Of a stretch of 64,000 nucleotides of DNA, positions 1 to 10,685 are shown one piece after another; positions within the stretch are counted from its first letter, which is position 1; every line of letters begins with the position of its first letter. Under the pieces are notes generated by a model. The model saw nothing but the letters and a program-made list of their open reading frames with translations, was not told where the DNA came from and ran no database searches. This DNA is from Neonectria sp. B-13 (lineage: Eukaryota; Ascomycota; Sordariomycetes; Hypocreales; Nectriaceae): positions 659,810 to 723,809 of the forward strand of contig NOKP01000024.1 in assembly GCA_002682825.1 (NCBI GenBank), given 5' to 3'. Made by a program: the position numbers and the translations under genes.

Positions 1-1480
1 GTTGTTAACTTAAACTTGAATCAAATGCAACCATGCCATTTACGTATCTTATCCCATCGTCAGTGAAAGCTTGCATCAAGCAAACTCCGTCGTTCATCCC
101 GAGCCCTGCTAACTTATACACCAATGTCGTTTTACCGGCTTGAAATCATGCCGGGACCACGTCTGAATCCTAGTATAGTTCAGCATTCGCGTTATTCATG
201 GAGCTTCCCGACCTAAACCTTATGCTGAAGATGGCTGTGGCTACCGAGAGACCCTGTGTCCCACCTAGGCCAGACGGCGCTTCGCCTGGCCTTATAGACA
301 CTGCCATGCTCCGGCCTCGTCCCCGCATTCACTAGGCCTGCAGAGGACTGTAAGCAACCATTCTCAGACATGTATCTCACCGAGTTTACTCGGTTGCAGC
401 GGTTCTAGTAGCTGCGCGGACACTCCCATCTTTCGTATCACGAGCCGTGCAAGCCGCACGCTTGGAGCCATGAGTGCCACTAATCCCACGACTGCATCAG
501 TAATTGTTTGTTTCACTCCTCAACCCTGCAACGCCTTATCCATCCCGTCTACTGACTGAATGCTGATGCTACATAGCTTACTGAGTGGTTATTGATAGCC
601 GTAACGGCGGGCTTGATTGCCGCTCGGATCTTGTTAGATTGGATTTTGTACACATTATCTCCAGGGTGGTCATGTGACCACCTTGGTGGTCAACAGACAG
701 CTCGCCTAACCTTTGCCGGCTGTAGCCCGAACAGGAAGGCGGTCAACGAAGGAGATATCCCCTGAACACCACGGAGATAGCCCAGGGGGAAAAGGACAGA
801 CACAATACAAGTCATCTGAGTGCCACGCTAGTTTTCTGACAGAAGCAGCCACTCAATCGTGTCCATGTCCCAAGTAGTCGCGGCGGAGCAATTCCGCTCC
901 ATGCGCCTGTTGCTCGGCGTGTGTCGAGGGCGCATGTGATGTACTAACCATGTTGCCGGCGACGAAGACATCCCAGGCTCATTCCAGCCTCTCGGTGTTG
1001 AAATGTGCACATTGTATTCATTGAAGAAGAAGAAAGCTAGTGCTAACCAGCGGAAGCTACTGACAAAGAAGACCATTCACATCCCAGCCACCAATGAATC
1101 GGAATAGCCATTGATCTGTGACAACGGATCACAACACTCGGAGCGAGCTCCGACGTGATCACAGAGCATTGGATAAGGCCTTTGAACTCACACCCACCAG
1201 AGAGCATGAATTTGTTCACGGTCCAATTGATGTCAACGTTACAGATACTAGTTCAGCTAATCGCAAGGAAATGTGACAATTTTGACGGCAAACCTAAGAA
1301 TTCAATAGAAGGCCATTGCGCCCAGCCATCATTGCGTTGTCGCATTACCGACTACGGCAAAAGTGGAATGAACACTCCGCTAATGCGTAGTGCAATGATG
1401 GGCTATACTGGATGTGACATACTCCCCCAGGTTGGCGAGGATAGAGGTGATCATCTCTCATTAAGGGGAAGCCCTTGGCG
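1..1480. other. No gene recognised; left flank of hAT relic
   Basis: About 1.5 kb of ordinary base composition with only short, unconvincing reading frames. A perfect 16-bp palindrome (GACCACCTTGGTGGTC) lies at 676-691. The right-hand part may be the degraded 5' portion of the hAT element that follows, but I could not follow a hAT N-terminal domain (BED finger, DDE start) through it. Confidence 0.5.
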
Positions 1481-1486
1481 AGAGCA

Positions 1487-2782
1487 GCCGATGACGAGTG
1501 GATGCAAAGGGTCCTGTCGGGAAAGCATACAACTTCCTCGTTTGGGTTCATCGGTCCGACTTACTGACTCAGTTGCTTCTTCAACTGCAACAAGACTCCT
1601 TTGCAGCCTCTGACGATCCTGAAGTTCGAAAGTACCAGCCAGTTGACATTGTCCTTGACAACGATACTAGATGGTTATCCCAATACTACATGATAAAACA
1701 AATGCTACGCTTGCAGCCCTTATACGGAGAATCTATCGCCAGAGCTAAGAGGCTATTCCGAGACGCTCGGAAGGGTGAGGCTGGACACAAGCTTCCTCCC
1801 TGCCTCGAGCAGTCGAGCTTCATCAACGAGAGCGATTGGGCAGTACTGAGGACATTTGACGAGATCCTATCCGATTTTCACATTGTCGTTCAAGTGCTTC
1901 AGGGAGACGGACAGTCGCGACATCGATCGTCTGGGGTTCGGGAAACTTTTGGCTCCATGACTGGTGTGCTAGAGGCGTTCGAATTCCTACTTGGGAAGCT
2001 CGAAGACGCGAAATCTCGTATTGAGAGGTATCCTGAGCCGGAGCAATTCGGTGTCAATATCAACCTTGGCTGGAAGAAGCTTGATAAATATTACAATACG
2101 TTAAGGGACTCACCAGTATACTACGCTGCCGCCGCCTTACACCCTAGCCTACGATGGGACTATTTCGACGAGGTTTGGGGTCAAGAGCATCCGGGTTGGG
2201 TCGACGAAGCGAAGGATATAGTACAACGGCTTTGGGATGCAGAATACAGAGACCTACAGATCACAGGTCACGTCTCCTGAAGGACCGGTTGTAAAGAGGC
2301 GAAAGACGACATTGTCCTCCTTTGATCGGTATCGTAACAGATACCGCCAAAGTCAACCTTCCGCTGCTCCAGCAGATGAATATGTCCGGTGGCAACCCAG
2401 TGTGCCTAGGAGCGATAGGGACGTTGAAGACCCAGTTGAGTATTGGATAACCAAGAGGTTTGAGTACCCGAGGTTATCTCGGATGGCTCTTGACGTCATG
2501 ACAGTGCCGGCCATGAGCTCGGAGTGCGAGAGACTATTCTCCGCCACCAGGTTGATGGTCACGGCCCTCCGAAACCGCTTAGACGCTGGTACGATTGGAC
2601 TAATCCAAACGCTGCGATCTTGGTTACGCGCAGGCATTATCGAAGATGTCGATAGCATACTGCTTGACGATACAGCGTTGGAGGAGGCTGTTGGACGGGC
2701 CTGTTCAGAGGGCACCAAGAGTGAGACAATAGAAGTTTCGGCGATAGCTTCACGAATTGCCGGATTAGGAAATCCGAGTTAA
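1487..2782 (+). pseudogene. hAT-family transposase, frameshifted
   Basis: Two overlapping frames give the middle and C-terminal parts of a hAT transposase. The first (1498-2280) begins with a KGPVGK motif typical of fungal hAT proteins and contains DNDTRWLSQYYM. The second (2237-2782) contains PVEYW and the dimerisation block SSECERLFSATRLMV followed by LRNRL, the hallmark of the hAT C-terminal domain. The frame changes by one base around 2,240-2,280. Another change lies near 1,490, where a DDEW tract is in a different frame. No ATG opens the first frame and I saw no convincing N-terminal zinc finger. Stops here are frameshift-type, not the RIP type seen elsewhere in the window, so this copy decayed differently. 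A small intron at 2,240-2,280 is possible but no good splice sites were seen. Terminal inverted repeats and the 8-bp target duplication were not found. Confidence 0.85.
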
Positions 2783-4069
2783 ATGTGACAGGGGTCTTCC
2801 ACGGGTTCAATATTATGCACAGATAGCCTCGTGGACATCAATCCACGAGCACTTTGCTGAGTAAGCCGACAATTCAATTCACAAAGTCGGATATTGACGT
2901 GGATGGATTGATTTCCTACCCTGGTTCCGCGCCATGAGGTCTGAAGCGAAATCGTCGCTCTCTTGAACAAGTTGTTGAAATAGCACATCTTTCTAGAGTT
3001 CAGCCTGGTCCAACACGTTGACGCCGCAGGGGCGACGTTGTGTACTCATGGGTTGACAGTAGGAATGATTCGAGGCTAATAGCAGAAGCATCTAGACATT
3101 TGATTACATGCTCGTAGCAGGTAAACGGTAATCTGTGAGAAGCTCAGGTGCCACATGGAACTGGCAATGACATTTACACCTTGTGACCTAGCAAGGGCAG
3201 GCCATATACGCTTTACGAGGGTTATGGTACAGGCACTAGATCACGGGGAAGGTACTATTCGGGGATGTTGTTGATGCCACGGTATAGCATGTTCTACATC
3301 TCAGGGCTTTCCTTTGTTTTGCCTCTTTCCCTTAGTCAAGTCAGTCACGGAAATCCCCGGGACTCTGGATCGGGTGCTAAGGATGTTCAGGTGTCAAGAG
3401 GAGTACATCCATCGGTCGATCGCGGCGGATGTATGAAGTATACTAGTATGGAGACAGTAATAAGTAACCTCCCTCTGGATCTGGAATTGGATAAGAAAAC
3501 TCCTCACTTTGGTGAAGATTAGTCGTAGCAACGATTGCATTACTGCCAAGATGTCCTATAAACTTGCCCTACTTGGGCTCACAGAGTCCTACATATCAGC
3601 CACTTTGACTAAAAAGGCAACGGTAACGCCGGCCTGATTAGCGGTCTCTTCTAATTACGATATCCCGCCGTGGCCTGTGCAAGTAATTGCCCGACTGGAG
3701 ACCTTGTCAATTATGAGAATTGTCTCATCGGGCTGGGGTACTGCGTTTTGAACAGCTCTATGGCCGTGGAAACCACCGTTAGCAGCCGGTAAGTGGGGTG
3801 AGAGCAAATGTCGAAGGAGTAGCTGTGGACAGTGATGCGGTGGCGGTTTCACTTTTCCTGGATCATCACATTGGGGCTGAAGAGGCAATTTAGGAATCAA
3901 TATGGCCAGGGAAGGTCACTAGAACGGGGCACCAAATTGAAATTTCATCGCACGTTTTCTGGATCAGAAATAGTAACGCCCGTTACATTTAAGATCAATG
4001 TAGCTTGCTGTACTAGTGGGGTCAATCACGGAGCAACGTGATAAGCTCATCGAGCCCTACCCGCCAGCC
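2783..4069. other. Intergenic, no gene recognised
   Basis: About 1.3 kb between the hAT relic and the 3' end of the next gene. It holds only short ORFs (for example 3265-3522, 85 codons) with no recognisable composition, domain or splice context. Confidence 0.5.
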
Positions 4070-6374
4070 TCACCCGGTTAACCATGCTTCGTCGACAAAT
4101 GGTTCACACAGACCTCCCTGCGAGCAAATTGTTTGGACAAAAGGGCAACAATATAAGTCTTCTGAATCTCGAAATTCAGAAAGTTTCGGGTTTCTATCTC
4201 CAGATGTTGAGCACTTTACTAGTTCAGCAAGGTCTTGCCCAGGGACATCATGCGGTGCCACGCCAAATCGGTGCTCAATCGCTCGATGTGAAGCCTGCGA
4301 GGTCCGTGGTGTAGTTGTATGTGTTTCAATGGTCGAGTCACTCAGTTCGGCTGCTCTAAAGCTCCTAGTCGTTGGAATGCTATCACGAAAATGGGGCAGA
4401 TTCAAACTACTGCTTGGCAACAGCGGGCGAAACCCCCTGGGCAACGCGTGCTCCCGGGCTGGTCGGTTTACCACAGAAGAGGCCTTGCTGGGTCTTGAAA
4501 GCGGTAGCATGGTCTGAGGTAGTGCTTGTCCGAGATAATCACTGATTGATGGTAATCGGTTGTCGATTTGTGGTAGCCCCAGTGTGGACGAGGCCGTGAT
4601 GGGACCAGGACCGATGAGCCCACAGTTCAGGGTATGGGATCCGGGCAATATAGGAGGCAGTTGAAGTGGCGCACTTTCCGAATTTGAAGAGTACGTTAAA
4701 CGCTGTTCGAAACCTGTAGAGAATCTGGCACCTTGAGGTTGGGTAATGCTCGGTGGCCAACCTAATGCTGATGTTTGCATGACTTCCTTTCGTAGAGCAT
4801 GCCTTGCGACTGAACTATTCGTAGGGTTGATGTGTGGCATGGGACTGGGCACCAGCATTCCAAACTGACCACCTGCTGCCGACGGCCTGTTTTGAGGTGT
4901 CACTGCTTGAGGGTTGAGTGTGGCAAGCGCAGACCCAGGCAGAACGACGGATGTAGCGCTTTTTGATTGACTGACCGGAGAGGATCGCTCTGCCGAACTC
5001 GCGAACGGCCTGGTTACTTCTGGGAGTGTGTTTGGATCCGTAGCGGGAATTCGGTGATTATTGCCGTGGAAATGATGACCCTCGACGTCGGCAGGCTCTT
5101 CTGTACTCGAACTGTGTATCGATATGACTTCGATCAGCTCCTCCTCTGTGTCCGAACTGCCTATTGATATGACATCGTAGCATCGCTTAGGCTGGTCCTT
5201 GTTCGATGCAATTTGACGTAATCTAGGGCCTTGGTTTGCTTCATCTGCATCTTGCGGCATAGGCTTCTGCTCGTTGAGGGGGATTGGTATCGGCGGCCAT
5301 GTTGTTGGCGCTTCGGTTTCTTTGGAAGAGGGGTTATAACTGCCGTAACCCAGTGCAGAACTCGTGGAAGATCTCTGCTGGATCGATTTGTCTTTACCTC
5401 CTGAAATCGATCTGTTAGCATTTCTAGAGGAGTTGTTTGAGGTTATCGGGGAACACACCGTCTAGTGCGTCAGAGAAATCAGGACCAGCCGCGTCTATAG
5501 ACCTTGTTTCCGCACGCTGTCGAAGAAAGGCCCGCACAGACTTGCGCTGCGGCATGAGGGACGAGATGGAACTTTGAACATCGAACGGCCGGAGGTCTTT
5601 AGCAGCCACCCACCCAACAGCGCTCCTGTCTGGAAACTTCGACCCGACAAAGTACATAACAGGGAACTTCCGCTCCGTAACGAGACGCTCGCCGTCTTCG
5701 TATCCCTCTTGCCACATGAACTCTTTGGTACGTGCATTATAGATGTAGCATGCTGGCACATTATCTGTGAGCCCCAGACTCTCAAGCGTGTCCGGCACAC
5801 CAACGTCGCCGAGATGCGCATAAGGGAGAAGAAGTACAGGAGACCAGTTCTTCGACTTTTTCCAGCATGCAAGGTAGATTTCGCCAGGAATCGGTTCAGT
5901 AATGGCTTCAAAGTCAGTAGCCTGTCGGTCCCGGTGTCCCCGCGTCGGCCGCGCTAGTGCCTTGTCTTCGAAGCTGTTGGACCTTTTTGCGCTTCCAGAA
6001 ACCTGTTCGCTGTGAAGCCGACGGCGTTTCGCTCTGTTTGGATAGTCCAAGGCAGCGACGGGTTTCTGCTTGCCCTACGCTTGTCAGTAGAAGATCCAGG
6101 TCCGCAGCGGGCACGGGATACTCACGAGGTTGACGTAAATAACGGACTCCTCTTCAATGCTTTTGCTCTGACTAGAATCGTGAGGATTATCGCTCAACTG
6201 TGCGGAGCCGCGAAATTCTAGCTGTGTACCCTCTGGCGTTGACGTTGGGCTGGCTGAGGTAGGGGTGCCTTGGTTATTTAATCGGCCAACGGGGACGGTT
6301 CGCCATGGTTGTTGGCTCGAAAGCTTTCCCGGTGAGCTCTTCTTGTAATGGCGCACGGGTTCGGGGGTTGTCAT
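4070..6374 (-). CDS. PWWP-like domain protein with tandem SUMO-interaction-like motifs
   Basis: Three exons on the minus strand join cleanly: 6374-6126, 6065-5459 and 5400-4070, total 2,187 bp, 728 aa, ATG at 6374. Intron 1 (6125-6066) runs GTGAGT to CAG with a CTGAC branch point; an alternative acceptor TAG at 6075 keeps frame. Intron 2 (5458-5401) runs GTGTGT to TTTCAG with GCTAAC as branch point. Residues ~142-245 read PGEIYLACWKK, then WSPVLLLP, later FPVMYF, VGWVAAKDL and RPF. This order (aromatic, WxPVxL, hydrophobic FxG, WV, LxPF) resembles PWWP/Royal-family chromatin readers. Two near-identical motifs, VISIGSSDTEEE (~362) and VISIHSSSTEE (~377), look like acidic/phospho SUMO-interaction motifs. 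The rest is Ser/Pro-rich and probably disordered. No damage is seen. A nuclear chromatin-associated role is inference; no named orthologue is claimed. Confidence 0.78.
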
Positions 6375-6990
6375 TTTGCCGAGTCAAGACGCACTACACG
6401 ATCAAGGCTGAGCTTGTCATACAGCAGAGTGCATGCAACATCTCGTTGGGGTGAGAGAATTGAAGACCGCGTTTGGCTGAGGATGGTGTGCGACGCTGTT
6501 GGCGACGGAAGAAAAGTGGGTGACAGCGTTGGCTGTACAGGTACAAGTAGCTTTTTTAATAACAATTTGCTCAAGACCCGACATTCTGGATCGTCATATC
6601 ATTCGCTAGCGAGGCGGTAACAAAGGAAATCGTGCCTCATGAGTTGGCAGGGTCAGGGTGTGGTTCCCCAACCAGGTTAGACTTTCACGGGGCAATCACG
6701 CGGGCCCACCCAACTAAGAGGGTCCCCAGAGGGCTGACCAACGGGTAATCCTCGAGCTTGTATTCATGCGCATCAGGTGGGGAATACTCAACTAACCTAA
6801 TAGACGTTACAGGGTTAGCACGGGCCCTCGTGTAAGAAACGCGCCGCATTTCGCGTTTGCTAAACATGCCGAAACTGGAAGTGCGGCGCATTTCTAGAAG
6901 CGAAATGGGGGTAGAGATCTAAGGGCTGTGATTGGAGCAGAAGTGGAAATGCGGCGCACTTCCATCGTACATTACTGAGTAGGTTAACTC
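6375..6990. other. Upstream intergenic with triad of GCGGCGCA motifs
   Basis: Probable promoter region of the gene ending at 6374, then unannotated sequence. Three related motifs lie at 6837-6855 (inverted), 6877-6894 and 6945-6963, sharing the core GGAARTGCGGCGCAYTTC. The first two face each other. They could be remains of a small inverted-repeat element or clustered binding sites. Confidence 0.5.
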
Positions 6991-8450
6991 TAACGTCAGC
7001 CCTTCACTCTCTGGTATCTTTACAATAGAGACCAGGGTTACCGGGCTGTACTCTTACTCTCAGTCACCGTTTACTACTCTTCTTAGCTCCCCCAACCAAC
7101 TCCTTGCACTAGAGCTTTCTCCTCCCTTATACTCTCGCTACCTTTACACGTTTTTAGAACTCTGTACTTGTTCCTACTTCTCCAACTGTTGTTACAACTC
7201 CTCTCCGTTAGTTACTGCAGTTTACCTATCTTTGTTAGAAAGTACTTCTTTTACTACTTCCTACCTCTGTACCTTAGAGCTTTCTTCTCGTAACCTTACC
7301 CTGTCTTTACGCAACCATACGTTAAAGTCACCTTTCTTAACTATACTCCTTACCTCCTTACGTTAGAAAGAGGTTGCTCGTACTCTCTGTACTTACTGTC
7401 TACTTTTGCACGTTAAAGGTTGGTTTCTTTTCTTCTCTCTACATACTACCTACAGTAGCTAAAAAAGCTCCCTTTAAAACCTTGCTTACAGCTTTACAAG
7501 TCAAACCGGAACCTTACCTAACCCAGTACAGCCCAGAACCCCCCTAAAGTAACCCTCAGAGTTAGGGGGCTTTAAAGCTACCTGCTCCCTACTTGCTCTC
7601 CTTAGCTGTTCTACTCTTAACCTCTTTTCCCTGTCTCTCGCTCTGGCTTTAACCCTAACCCCAAGAGCCTCTGGGTTAGAGTTAGGGTTACACCTAGGGT
7701 TATACTTACACTTACACCTACGCTTCAGGGTTACACCCAGGTTTAGGGTTAAGGCTTGACTTACACGCTACTTACACACCTCTTCTACAACCCTCCCTTC
7801 TTAAACTGACCAGGCAAACACCGAACTCTCCACCTGACTTTAAAAACAAACGCCCGTCCTTGCAGCTCTCTCGCCTTCCACTTTGACCTTGACTTCCAGG
7901 TCAAACCTCAAAGTTGGGTTTGGGTCAGGGTTGGCGTCACCGCAAGTCCCTCTCCTTTCCGCTTCCCTCCTTAACTACAGCTACAACCACGACTTCGCCC
8001 GTCACTGCCCGGCCCAAACCTAACCCTCGGGTTCGGGTTAGGGCTAAGGTCACCGCTCAACTGTAACAGGGCCTGCGCGCCGCTATCGCGATAGCGGTCA
8101 GTGTGCTGCGTAGGGCTGTTATAAGGGCAGATGTGAGGTACAGCAATTGCAGTGACTGCGATTACTGCTTGATCTTTTGCCGTAGCGGTGACTGGTCTTT
8201 GTACAGGCTAGAATACCTCCTAGCCCTGTAACATCAACCCTCTCTCGCCAGAGACCCGCCCTTTCTTCAACTCCAACCTCCCTCTTCCACCCCCTCCACG
8301 ACTCCACCCGCGACTTCCCGGGTTAAACCTTAAACTCACGTTCGGGTTAGGGTTACGGATACACTTCTCCTCAGCCGTCTCTGCCAGAAACCTCGCTCTT
8401 ACCCCTCCCCCCTCCTCCTCTCTGTTAGATCAGCCTTCTTTCCGCTTGTC
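6990..8450. repeat. Pyrimidine-skewed tract with telomere-like diverged tandem units
   Basis: The + strand is C-rich and G-poor over most of this tract; in 7081-7320 C outnumbers G about three to one. Telomere-like words (TTAGGG, CCCTAA and one-base variants) recur at 7651-7760, 7915-7935, 8013-8051 and 8323-8358. Three diverged copies of a motif of about 40-45 bp (AAACCT, then GTTYGGGTYAGGGYT, then GGTCACCG or GGTTACGG) end near 7945, 8055 and 8358, each preceded by a CT-rich stretch ending in a GACTTC-like word. This resembles a decayed subtelomeric satellite. No coding frame was found. Confidence 0.55.
8080..8097. repeat. Perfect 18-bp palindrome
   Basis: CCGCTATCGCGATAGCGG is fully self-complementary and lies between two telomere-like units. 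Its function is unknown; it could be a protein-binding site or chance. Confidence 0.6.
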
Positions 8451-9595
8451 TCGCTTGACTATGCGGGCAATACTCCATTCTAAGAAATCATGCAATTTGA
8501 AGGTAAGAGTGTGGAAAGAAGCAAGACTTAATTATTATCTATAGAGAATTCAATTGATAAAAGGCTTTACTAAACCTATAACACTCTACTTACTAGCTTA
8601 TTAGCCTGCTTATTCTAATCTTATAGTATATACTAGAATAAAACTTTAATATTAAAAGTATTTAAGTTCCCTATAAGTATATAAATCTACTTAAATAATA
8701 CTAAGTTTATAACTAGTATTTCTTTAAATATTCAATAGCTATTAATCTCCTACTTAAGCACCTACTTAGTTATCCCTTTAATAAGGTATTCTGAATTAGC
8801 CTTAATGTTATAGAAAGGCCCTGGAATACCTAGCCGGAAGTCTTTGGGACTTCCCGGCCGGATGTTCACCGGGAAATCCTACGGAGTTAGGGGACCTTAT
8901 CTCCGGGGGACTTCCCGCAGATTTCCCAGACATCTTCCGGGCTCTTCCCGGCGGGGAAGATAAAAGGGAAGATAAGAGGGAAATTAGGAAGAGAGAAAGT
9001 ATACCTTTATACTTATAAGAATGAATACAATTTGATCTAGAAGATTATAATTTAAAAGATCTATCTTTAGAAGAAACCCTTTCTTTAGAAGAGATTAATA
9101 TATACTTTAGAAGAGTATTCTAATTAGTCTAGAGCTTATCTTTCCCTTGTCTTAATACTTCCTATCTATATTATAGAGCTGGTTTCTATAATACTTAATA
9201 GCTACTATTTAAAGCTATTTCTTACTTAAACTCTTAGTTTATATTTTTATTACTTAGTTAAATATAAGTATATTAGCTCTTAAATCTATAATCTAATTTA
9301 TTATATTAAGCTTAGCTAATAGAATATTCTTATTATACTTAGATATATTATTAATAAAAACTTTAATTATAGTCTTAGCTTTTAGTATATTATTCTCTTT
9401 ATAAATATTATTAACTATTATTATAATATAGTTTAGATATAATATAAGGTAGTTATAGTTAGTATATAGATAATTATTATTATATATTATATAGGTTTAG
9501 TTTTTATTATAATTGTAGATTTCTATATAACCTAGGTCTATATTATTACTATAGTATAAACTGGGTTTAAATCTTTAATCTTATATTTACTTCTT
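8450..9595. other. RIP-type AT-rich DNA with an embedded GC-rich island
   Basis: Very AT-rich sequence rich in TA dinucleotides without usable frames. A GC-rich island at about 8,826-8,990 interrupts it, with several copies of words such as CTTCCCGG, GGGAAAT and GGGGAAG, followed by a purine-rich GGGAAGATAAGAGGGAAAT tract. The TGTTCACCGGG start near 8,863 and the downstream TATA-like words would fit a solo long terminal repeat, but I found no second copy or target duplication. Confidence 0.45.
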
Positions 9596-9795
9596 ATTCT
9601 ATACTTTATTTAGATATAATAGTCCTTAGTAGCACACACCTAGAGAAAAGGCTAAAGGTTAAACAGTATAAAAGAAAACAGAAAAAACAATAGTATAATA
9701 GGCTTAATACCCAAGCCCAAGGCAACAATGACTTAAGGAGATAAAAGTTTCTACTATAAAGTTAAGGTATAAGTTTTGCTGCCCCAATCAGCTGG

Positions 9796-9881
9796 AAAAG
9801 CTAGATCTTGGAAAAGCTAGATCTTGGAAAAGCTAGATCTTGGAAAAGCTAGATCTTAGAAAAGCTAGACCTTGGAAAAGG
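9796..9881. repeat. 16-bp tandem repeat inside element copy 1
   Basis: Five to six units of GAAAAGCTAGATCTTG. Copy 2 of the element has about three units at 24,099-24,158, so the array length varies between copies. Confidence 0.9.
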
Positions 9882-9985
9882 CTAAAACCCCTTGGGATAA
9901 AAGCCCAGCCTGCAAGGTTACTTACCTCTTCGCATTCCATCCGACCTTCCAAACAATACAACAACCACACTACCGATCGCACAAG

Positions 9986-10423
9986 ATGACCGTCCGAATC
10001 GCACTACAGCCCAGCGAGCCCTTGCCAAGCTATACACATGGGCTCTCATATGACCTATATATCGAATTGAAAGAACATCCAAGCCTTATTTCTATGCTGC
10101 AAATTGCAGCTCAAAAGTCTAGCCTAGGGCATATAAAACAGCCTATGATCAATTGCTTTAGACCTGAGAAATTGGTCTAATTAGCAGTCTTTGGCTGCAA
10201 CATCCTGCTGTAAGACAGAATCCAGCTTGATACAGCAACAGCCCAGTGGATTGCAATAGAACAGCTCTTTCTAGAGAGGCTAGCTCTAAAGCTAGAAAGG
10301 AACAGCAATATCACTGCTGCAGAGAAGGAGTTCCTCAAGAAGCTGCACAACCCTATCTCTGCCCCATAGATCATGCAGTTGACAGATGATATCATTCTGA
10401 CCAACCTGCAGCTGAAGGAGTGA
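9986..10423 (+). pseudogene. Element ORF, broken by three RIP-type stops
   Basis: This is the counterpart of the intact 147-codon ORF at 24,267. From ATG 9986 the frame matches copy 2 throughout, except for a 6-bp deletion just after the start. Stops are TAA at 10178-10180 (CAA in copy 2), TAA at 10211-10213 (CAA in copy 2) and TAG at 10367-10369 (TGG in copy 2). All three are C-to-T at CpA or G-to-A at TpG. The original terminator is TGA at 10421-10423. The protein family was not recognised. Confidence 0.9.
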
Positions 10424-10685
10424 TGCATTGGAAACCAAGGGAATCCTATGGTCATCTCTAACATCAGCCATGAAGCATGGAGGGATTTGGCGGAGGGAGT
10501 TGGAAGCCTGATGGTCGTTCCTAGCGTCAGCGGATGGAGGGGGCAAAAGTCAATAATTAGGTTCAAAATCCAAAGATCTATCCCCCTGTTAAGCTCAAGC
10601 AAAGGAAACACGTGATTCAGCGCAATTGCGGATAGGCAGAAACAGTAGTCCAAACAGTAGTTTCAACAGTGATTCTATACTTTAT

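Larger units (their letters stand above)
9610..10671 (+). mobile_element. ~1.07 kb unclassified mobile element, copy 1 (RIP-damaged)
   Basis: This block is a close relative of 23,915-24,988. Both start TTAGATATAATAGTCCTT and end TTTCAACAGTG. It is flanked by a perfect 14-bp direct repeat, ATTCTATACTTTAT, at 9596-9609 and 10672-10685. The second copy has a different 14-bp repeat at the equivalent places, so this is insertion and not segmental duplication. There are no terminal inverted repeats, no long terminal repeats and no poly-A tail. The inside holds a 16-bp tandem repeat (9,796-9,881) and a coding frame that is broken here. Relative to copy 2 it lacks a short stretch (~50 bp) after the ORF. 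A 14-bp duplication without inverted repeats points to target-primed reverse transcription (LINE- or SINE-like movement), but this is inference. The family was not recognised. Confidence 0.85.

Noticed and set aside
2237..2280. Intron joining the two hAT frames
   Set aside because: No good donor/acceptor pair in the overlap; a one-base frameshift is simpler.
3265..3522. 85-codon plus-strand ORF
   Set aside because: No domain, signal, splice or context support.
7650..7760. A true chromosome end or long interstitial telomere
   Set aside because: Telomere-like units are short and degenerate; only relics are claimed.
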